Shown: positions 60,128 through 64,000 of the stretch, one piece after another | Layout: each line of letters begins with the position of its first letter | How positions within the stretch are numbered: position 1 is the first letter of the stretch | Source of the DNA: Akkermansia sp. | Lineage (GTDB): Bacteria; Verrucomicrobiota; Verrucomicrobiia; Verrucomicrobiales; Akkermansiaceae | Assembly (NCBI GenBank): GCA_030536145.1 | Contig: JAUNQN010000008.1 | Location: 21,920 to 85,919 of the forward strand | Direction: 5' to 3' | Length of the DNA: 64,000 nucleotides | Notes under the pieces: generated by a model | Databases searched by the model: none | Seen by the model: the letters and a program-made list of their open reading frames with translations, nothing else | Told to the model about the DNA's origin: nothing | Position numbers and translations under genes: made by a program

Positions 60128-61270
60128 TTATTTCAGGAAACGGGCGGCGCGCTTGCGGAACTCCGCCACCTCCGGCTGGTTGCTGTCCTTCAGGGAATCC
60201 GTGAATGCCTGCAGGGCCTCCTGCTGCTTGCTGTTCAGGTTCTTGGGGGTCTCCACCTGGATTTCCACCAGCAGGTCTCCGCGGGTGCCGCCCTTGAGCA
60301 TGGGCATGCCCTTGCCGCGCACGCGCAGGATGGTGCCGCTCTGCGTGCCGGCGGCCACCTTCAGCTTGGCGGGGCCTTCCAGCGTGGGTACGGAGATGAC
60401 ACCGCCGGCCGCTGCCTCCGTGAGCGGGATGTAGACCGTGCAGTGCAGGTCCGCCCCGTCGCGGGTGAAGATGTCATGCGGCTTCACCTCGATAAAGACG
60501 TACAGGTCGCCCGTCTCTCCGCCGTGCATGCCGGCATCGCCGTTGCCGGTGGAGCGCAGCTTGATGCCGTTGTCCACGCCGGCGGGTATGTGCATGGTGA
60601 TGGGCACGTCCTTGTGCACGCGGCCTTCCCCGCGGCACTTCGGGCAGGGGTTGGTGATGGTTTGGCCGCGGCCGTGGCAGGTGGGGCAGGTGCTCTGCTG
60701 CACAAAGAAGCCGGCCTGGCGGGTCACCACGCCCGTGCCCTGGCAGGTGGGGCAGGTCTTGAACCCGGCGCTGCCGTCCTTGGAGCCCGTGGCGTTGCAC
60801 GTCTCGCACGGTACCAGCCGCTCTATGTTCAGCGTCTTGTCACATCCGGTGAAAGCCTCCTCAAGTGTGAGCTCCAGGTCGAATCGCAGGTCGGAACCGG
60901 GCTGGCGGGGGTCCGCCTTCTGGCGCCCCTGGCGGCCGAAACCGCCGAATCCGCCCATGCCGCCGAACATCTGGGCAAAGATGTCCATGGGGTCCGTAAA
61001 GCCGCCGAATCCGCCGGCACCGCCGCCGGCGCTGCCCATGCCGCCGTTCTTGAACGCCTCGTGGCCCATGCGGTCGTACGCGGCGCGCTTGTCGGCATTG
61101 CTGAGCACCTCGTAGGCCTCCCCCAGCTCCTTGAATTTCTCCTCGGCCTCCTTGTCGTCCGGGTTGCGGTCCGGGTGGTATTTCATGGCCAGCTTGCGGT
61201 AGGCCTTCTTGATGGTGGCGTCGTCCGCGTTGCGGTCCACGCCCAGCACCTCGTAATAGTCTTGGGACAT
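60128..61270 (-). CDS. dnaJ: Chaperone DnaJ, 380 aa
   Basis: Hsp40 co-chaperone of DnaK. J domain (residues 1-~70) with HPD at 32-34, Gly/Phe-rich linker (GGAGGFGGF and further), four Cys-rich zinc motifs ([33 protein letters not shown]) and the C-terminal substrate domain. Length normal. It is 23 bp after grpE. dnaK is not in the window, and no heat-shock inverted repeat (CIRCE) was seen upstream of grpE. Confidence 0.97.
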   Translation of the reverse strand: MSQDYYEVLGVDRNADDATIKKAYRKLAMKYHPDRNPDDKEAEEKFKELGEAYEVLSNADKRAAYDRMGHEAFKNGGMGSAGGGAGGFGGFTDPMDIFAQMFGGMGGFGGFGRQGRQKADPRQPGSDLRFDLELTLEEAFTGCDKTLNIERLVPCETCNATGSKDGSAGFKTCPTCQGTGVVTRQAGFFVQQSTCPTCHGRGQTITNPCPKCRGEGRVHKDVPITMHIPAGVDNGIKLRSTGNGDAGMHGGETGDLYVFIEVKPHDIFTRDGADLHCTVYIPLTEAAAGGVISVPTLEGPAKLKVAAGTQSGTILRVRGKGMPMLKGGTRGDLLVEIQVETPKNLNSKQQEALQAFTDSLKDSNQPEVAEFRKRAARFLK

Positions 61271-61293
61271 ATATGGCAGTCGGGTTCAGTGGG

Positions 61294-61857
61294 TTAGGCT
61301 TGCTGTTCCTCCGCCGGGGCGGCGGTGACCACGTTCACGGGGCGCAGCAGGCGGCCGCGCAGGTTGTAGCCCTTGCGGATGATGCGGAGGATGGTGCCCT
61401 CCGGATGGCCGCTCGGCTCGCTCATGATGGCCTCGTGCAGGTTGTGGTCGAACATCTGGCCGGGCTCGCAGGCAATGGGCTCCACGCCCTGGCCGGCCAG
61501 GAAATCCTGCAGCTGCTTCTGCACCATGTTCATGCCGATGTAGATCATGGAGCCCTGCTCGTTCCCGGCCATCGTCATGCCCATCTCAAAGTTGTCGATC
61601 ACCGGCAGCAGCTCCTCCAGCAGGCCGCGGTTGGCATACTTGGAGAACTCCTCGCGGTCCTTCACGGTGCGCTTGCGGTAGTTGTCGTACTCTGCCGCGG
61701 TGCGCATGGCCAGGTCGCGCCACTTGGTGATTTCCTCCTCCGGCGTGGGCTCTGCCGCCTCTGCGGACCCTGTCTCCGGGCATTCGCACTCGGTCTCCGG
61801 GCAGGTGCCCCCTGTCGGCTGCTGTTCAACGTCGGTTTCGTTTGTCTTCTCGCTCAT
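61294..61857 (-). CDS. grpE: Nucleotide exchange factor GrpE, 187 aa
   Basis: Exchange factor for DnaK. An acidic, Cys-containing N terminus (1-~40, with PETECECPETG) precedes the long dimerisation helix (ITKWRDLAMRTAAEYDNYRKR), the motif LLPVIDNFEMGM and the beta domain HNLHEAIMSEPSGHPEGTI. The start at 61857 is placed because TTGACT/TAAACT ends 7 nt upstream. First gene of grpE-dnaJ-rsmE. Confidence 0.95.
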   Translation of the reverse strand: MSEKTNETDVEQQPTGGTCPETECECPETGSAEAAEPTPEEEITKWRDLAMRTAAEYDNYRKRTVKDREEFSKYANRGLLEELLPVIDNFEMGMTMAGNEQGSMIYIGMNMVQKQLQDFLAGQGVEPIACEPGQMFDHNLHEAIMSEPSGHPEGTILRIIRKGYNLRGRLLRPVNVVTAAPAEEQQA

Positions 61858-61864
61858 GCGCGCG

Positions 61865-61893
61865 AGTTTACGCCAAGCCCGCTTGAAAGTCAA
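61865..61893 (-). promoter_or_regulatory. grpE promoter, predicted leaderless
   Basis: TTGACT, 17-nt spacer, TAAACT, then CGCGCGC and ATG (- strand). sigma70-like rather than sigma32-like. Confidence 0.65.
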
Positions 61894-61971
61894 TATCACG
61901 CTGTGACAGCAAACAGGGCAGGCGGGCGCACGCCCACCTGCCCCGGGGTTGGATAAACGGTATGCGGGGGA

Positions 61972-62709
61972 TTAGAACTTGATACCGAAACCGGCGCGCA
62001 CGCCGTGGTAGTTCTGGGCCTTGCCGCGCACGTGGTAGCCCTCGCCACCATCCAGCTTGGGCTTGCAGGTGTTGCCCGTGAACTGGTAGGCCACAAAGAA
62101 GTCCACCGCCTCGGTGATGGCGTAGCGCACGCCGGCCTCTGCGGAGTAGGCCAGGCCCCACTGGGAGCCGTGCTGCTTCATGGTGCCGTCCTCATGCTCG
62201 GAATAGTCCGGGTAGGTGAAATCGAAGCTGTCTGCACCGCGGTACTTGAGGCTCTGGTTGGACACGCCCACGTTCACGCCGCAGTACAGGGAGGTCTTGT
62301 CGCACAGGGCGTGCGTGTAGCGGTAGCCCGGCATCAGGCTGAAGGTGTGGGTGCGGATCGTGTCGCTGCCGCTGGCGGAAGCATAGTAGCCGTCGACGGG
62401 GTCGCTCTCCTCGTAGTAGCAGCCGCCCCAGGAGCGGGAGCCGTAGTTGTAGCCCAGGCGCAGGGTGAAGGCCTGGTTCTCATCGATGGGGCGCACCAGG
62501 GTGATATCTGCACCGTGGGTGCGGATTTCCTTGCAGGGGACTTCCCAGCTCATGATGTCCTTGGCACCCCAGTTGTAGTTGTAGCCCAGCTCCACTGCCC
62601 ACTGGGCGGGAGCGGGTGTGGGAGCTGCGGTGGCGGGCTGTACGGTAACCTTCTGGCCGGCGAAGGCCGGAACAGCAAGCATGGCTGCAAGGATAACAGT
62701 CTTTTTCAT
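61972..62709 (-). CDS. Outer-membrane beta-barrel protein, 245 aa
   Basis: Signal peptide 1-~18 (MKKTVILAAMLAVPAFAG), a short Pro/Ala linker, then alternating beta-strands of a small barrel (VELGYNYNWGAKDIMSW, LRLGYNYGSRSWGG, SLMPGYRYTHAL, VRYAITEAVDFFVAYQF) ending in GVRAGFGIKF with the C-terminal Phe required by the BAM complex. Probably 8 strands, OmpA/OmpW-like; not identified further. It is ~55% similar by eye to the next gene, in tandem. The leader of ~65 nt contains a small GGGG/CCCC hairpin. Contains four Cys in loops that could form disulfides. Confidence 0.87.
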   Translation of the reverse strand: MKKTVILAAMLAVPAFAGQKVTVQPATAAPTPAPAQWAVELGYNYNWGAKDIMSWEVPCKEIRTHGADITLVRPIDENQAFTLRLGYNYGSRSWGGCYYEESDPVDGYYASASGSDTIRTHTFSLMPGYRYTHALCDKTSLYCGVNVGVSNQSLKYRGADSFDFTYPDYSEHEDGTMKQHGSQWGLAYSAEAGVRYAITEAVDFFVAYQFTGNTCKPKLDGGEGYHVRGKAQNYHGVRAGFGIKF

Positions 62710-62782
62710 ATGCGATTAACTGGTTTTGTTTTTGTTGAAATAGCGAACGTGCATGGGGATAAAGCCCCCGTGTACGGTAGGG

Positions 62783-62811
62783 ATGGTAGCAAGACAATGG
62801 CTGAAAGGCAA
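62783..62811 (-). promoter_or_regulatory. Promoter of the first beta-barrel gene
   Basis: TTGCCT, 17-nt spacer, TACCAT (- strand); leader ~65 nt. Confidence 0.45.
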
Positions 62812-62844
62812 GCAAAAACAGGTTTTTTTTGACGTAACCATATG

Positions 62845-62875
62845 AAAAAAAGAAGGTAGAGTATACTCTACCTTC
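62845..62875 (-). terminator. Terminator of the second beta-barrel gene, built from a perfect 24-bp palindrome
   Basis: A perfect palindrome at 62852-62875 with arms GAAGGTAGAG and CTCTACCTTC around TATA, followed on the - strand by T7. It is ~30 bp after the stop at 62905. Its core repeats the operator-like site at 13966-13979. Confidence 0.85.
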
Positions 62876-62904
62876 CCGGTTTTGGCAGTGAAACGGGGGC
62901 TGTA

Positions 62905-63609
62905 TCAGAATTTGAATCCCACGCCGGCGCGGATGCCGTGGTAGTTCTGCGCCTTCATGCGTGCGGAATTCCCCTCATCGTCCCGCAGGGTGGGCATGGC
63001 GGCATTCCCCGTGAACTGGTAGGCCACAAAGAGGTCCATGCAGGGGGTAACCGCATAGCGCAGGCCCAGCTCCGCAGAGTAGGCGATGCCCCAGGCGGAA
63101 TCATGCAGCTTGCCCACGTACTCCTCCCCGCCCCAGGAATCATACGCGCGGTACTTCAGGCTCTGGTTGGCCACGCCGGCGTTCATTCCCATGAACCAGG
63201 AGGTGCGCTCCCCCAGGGCGGCGGTGTAGCGGTAGCCCGGCATCAGGGTGAAGGTGTGGGTGCGCACCGTGTCGCTGGTCAGGCTGCCCTCGAACTCGTT
63301 GTCCCAGCCGCCCCAGGAGCGGGAGCCGTAGTTGTAGCCCAGGCGCACGGTCATGGCGTGCGGGCCCCTGTAGTGGTGTACCAGGGTCAGGTCTGCCCCG
63401 TGGGTGCGGATTTCCTTGCAGGGGCCGTCCCAGCTCATGATATCCCTGGCGCCCCAGTTGTAGTTGTAGCCCATCTCCATGGACCAGGGGGAATCCGCGC
63501 AGTGGCGCACGGGTGCGGGCTGCGGGGCGGGGCAGGGGGCGGGGGCTGCAGGCTGCCCGGCCAGGGTGGGCAGGGCCAGCGCGGCGGCGGTGATAATGGT
63601 GTTTCTCAT
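62905..63609 (-). CDS. Outer-membrane beta-barrel protein, paralogue, 234 aa
   Basis: Paralogue of the neighbouring barrel gene. Signal peptide 1-~18 (MRNTIITAAALALPTLAG), Pro/Ala/Cys-rich linker, then shared strands MGYNYNWGARDIMSW, GPCKEIRTHGADLTLV, LGYNYGSRSWGG, LMPGYRYTAAL, LRYAVTPCMDLFVAYQF and a final Phe in GVGFKF. Start at 63609 by analogy with the paralogue, where the same catATG context occurs; an ATG two codons upstream is possible. The promoter is TTGACG/TAGCAT with a ~58-nt A-rich leader. Function unknown. Confidence 0.87.
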   Translation of the reverse strand: MRNTIITAAALALPTLAGQPAAPAPCPAPQPAPVRHCADSPWSMEMGYNYNWGARDIMSWDGPCKEIRTHGADLTLVHHYRGPHAMTVRLGYNYGSRSWGGWDNEFEGSLTSDTVRTHTFTLMPGYRYTAALGERTSWFMGMNAGVANQSLKYRAYDSWGGEEYVGKLHDSAWGIAYSAELGLRYAVTPCMDLFVAYQFTGNAAMPTLRDDEGNSARMKAQNYHGIRAGVGFKF

Positions 63610-63673
63610 ATGCATAATCTCTGTTTTGTTGGATTGGGCGGCTGTGCACCTGCACCCGCCGCCTGGTGGTACC

Positions 63674-63701
63674 ATGCTAGCATGTTATGCAGCCGCGTCA
63701 A
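63674..63701 (-). promoter_or_regulatory. Promoter of the second beta-barrel gene
   Basis: TTGACG, 16-nt spacer, TAGCAT (- strand). Confidence 0.5.
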
Positions 63702-63727
63702 TCCTAACACGCCTAATAGTTGGAGAG

Positions 63728-64000
63728 TTAGGGAAACGCTGATTTATTCCAGGACTCCTGATTTTAGTGTAGTCAAACTCCTCCGCCAGTGATAAAATTT
63801 CGCACGGCAGGGCAAATATGGAAAAGCAGCTTTCTTTCAGTGACATGGAGAAGTCCGGGCGCAAGAGGGTTACCCGGCGCGAGAAGTTCCTGAGGCAAAT
63901 GAATGCAATCATTCCGTGGGAGGCCTGGGTGGAGCTCATACGCTTGCGGCCAATGTCCACGATTCCCAAGCTGCTGCGGCCCTGATCCGGGATGACGACC
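63728..64000 (+). mobile_element. Left end of an internally deleted IS5-family element
   Basis: TTAG at 63728-63731 fits the YTAR target preference of the IS5 group. The following GGAAACGCTGATTTATTCC (63732-63750) is a plausible terminal inverted repeat; the right end lies beyond the window, so the repeat is not confirmed. The transposase remnant inside starts at 63818. Confidence 0.55.
63818..63985 (+). pseudogene. IS5-family transposase remnant (N terminus fused out of frame to catalytic-domain fragment)
   Basis: The first 41 codons read QLSFSDMEKSGRKRVTRREKF and IIPWEAWVELI, the characteristic N-terminal domain of IS5-type transposases. Right after WVELI, where the next domain should begin, the frame runs into a stop at 63985. 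In the +1 frame the same DNA reads AANVHDSQAAAALIRDD, which resembles the AAN-x-HD motif deep in the DDE catalytic domain. So ~150 codons appear deleted with a frameshift at ~63940, leaving a non-functional copy that could still be moved in trans. Confidence 0.75.

Noticed and set aside
61858..61893. CIRCE or sigma32 heat-shock element before grpE
   Set aside because: No TTAGCACTC inverted repeat was found and the boxes fit sigma70.
62852..62875. Perfect palindrome as an operator for the barrel gene
   Set aside because: A T7 run follows it on the - strand directly after a - strand gene, so a terminator is the better reading; the operator idea is kept only for the copies at 1318 and 13966.

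Overview
The window is GC-rich, densely coded bacterial DNA that most likely comes from an Akkermansiaceae (Verrucomicrobiota) chromosome close to Akkermansia. The evidence is four very large beta-strand-repeat proteins ending in near-identical PEP-CTERM tails with an Arg-rich end, a secreted GH33 sialidase of the kind used on mucin glycans, and housekeeping proteins of verrucomicrobial character. The genus is an inference; no rRNA or marker phylogeny was available.

Region 1 (1-23.3 kb) is an accessory surface-protein cluster on the + strand. It has the 3' end of one beta-strand-repeat protein, then three complete giants of 2493, 1618 and 3039 aa. Each of the three has a signal peptide, an N-terminal domain that reads like an S6-family (IgA protease/SPATE-like) serine peptidase with an apparently intact His-Asp-Ser triad, a long beta-helical repeat region, a shared C-terminal module and a PEP-CTERM anchor in place of an autotransporter beta-barrel. 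The cluster grew by tandem duplication: terminators, a palindromic operator-like site and promoters are duplicated along with the genes.

Region 2 (23.3-37.6 kb) is mostly on the - strand. It holds a conserved small protein, a dnaX-ebfC operon that runs on into an adaptor/ATPase/permease export system, coaC, ridA, ssb with a Ppx/GppA-HD protein, a Tat-exported flavoprotein, an AbiEi-type regulator without its toxin, and a Fic AMP-transferase with a helically phased operator array. A FtsB/DivIC-like protein, a spermidine-synthase-like protein and a small membrane protein follow. Next comes a roughly 200 bp intergenic array of seven hairpins.

Region 3 (37.9-63.7 kb) is core metabolism and housekeeping: two thioredoxin-like exported proteins, fhs, an AAA/DUF4143 ATPase preceded by paired 30-bp palindromes, pdhABC, fabF, a membrane protein with recR, tRNA-Ser(CGA), rubrerythrin, leuB, rplI, sialidase, ahcY-folC, lpdA with a GYF-domain protein and a TRIC-type channel, grpE-dnaJ-rsmE, and two paralogous outer-membrane beta-barrel proteins. 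The window ends in an internally deleted IS5-family element.

A theme across regions 2 and 3 is promoter layout. At least fourteen genes have a sigma70-like -35/-10 pair whose -10 hexamer ends only 6-10 nt before the start codon, which predicts leaderless mRNAs and was used here to choose several starts.
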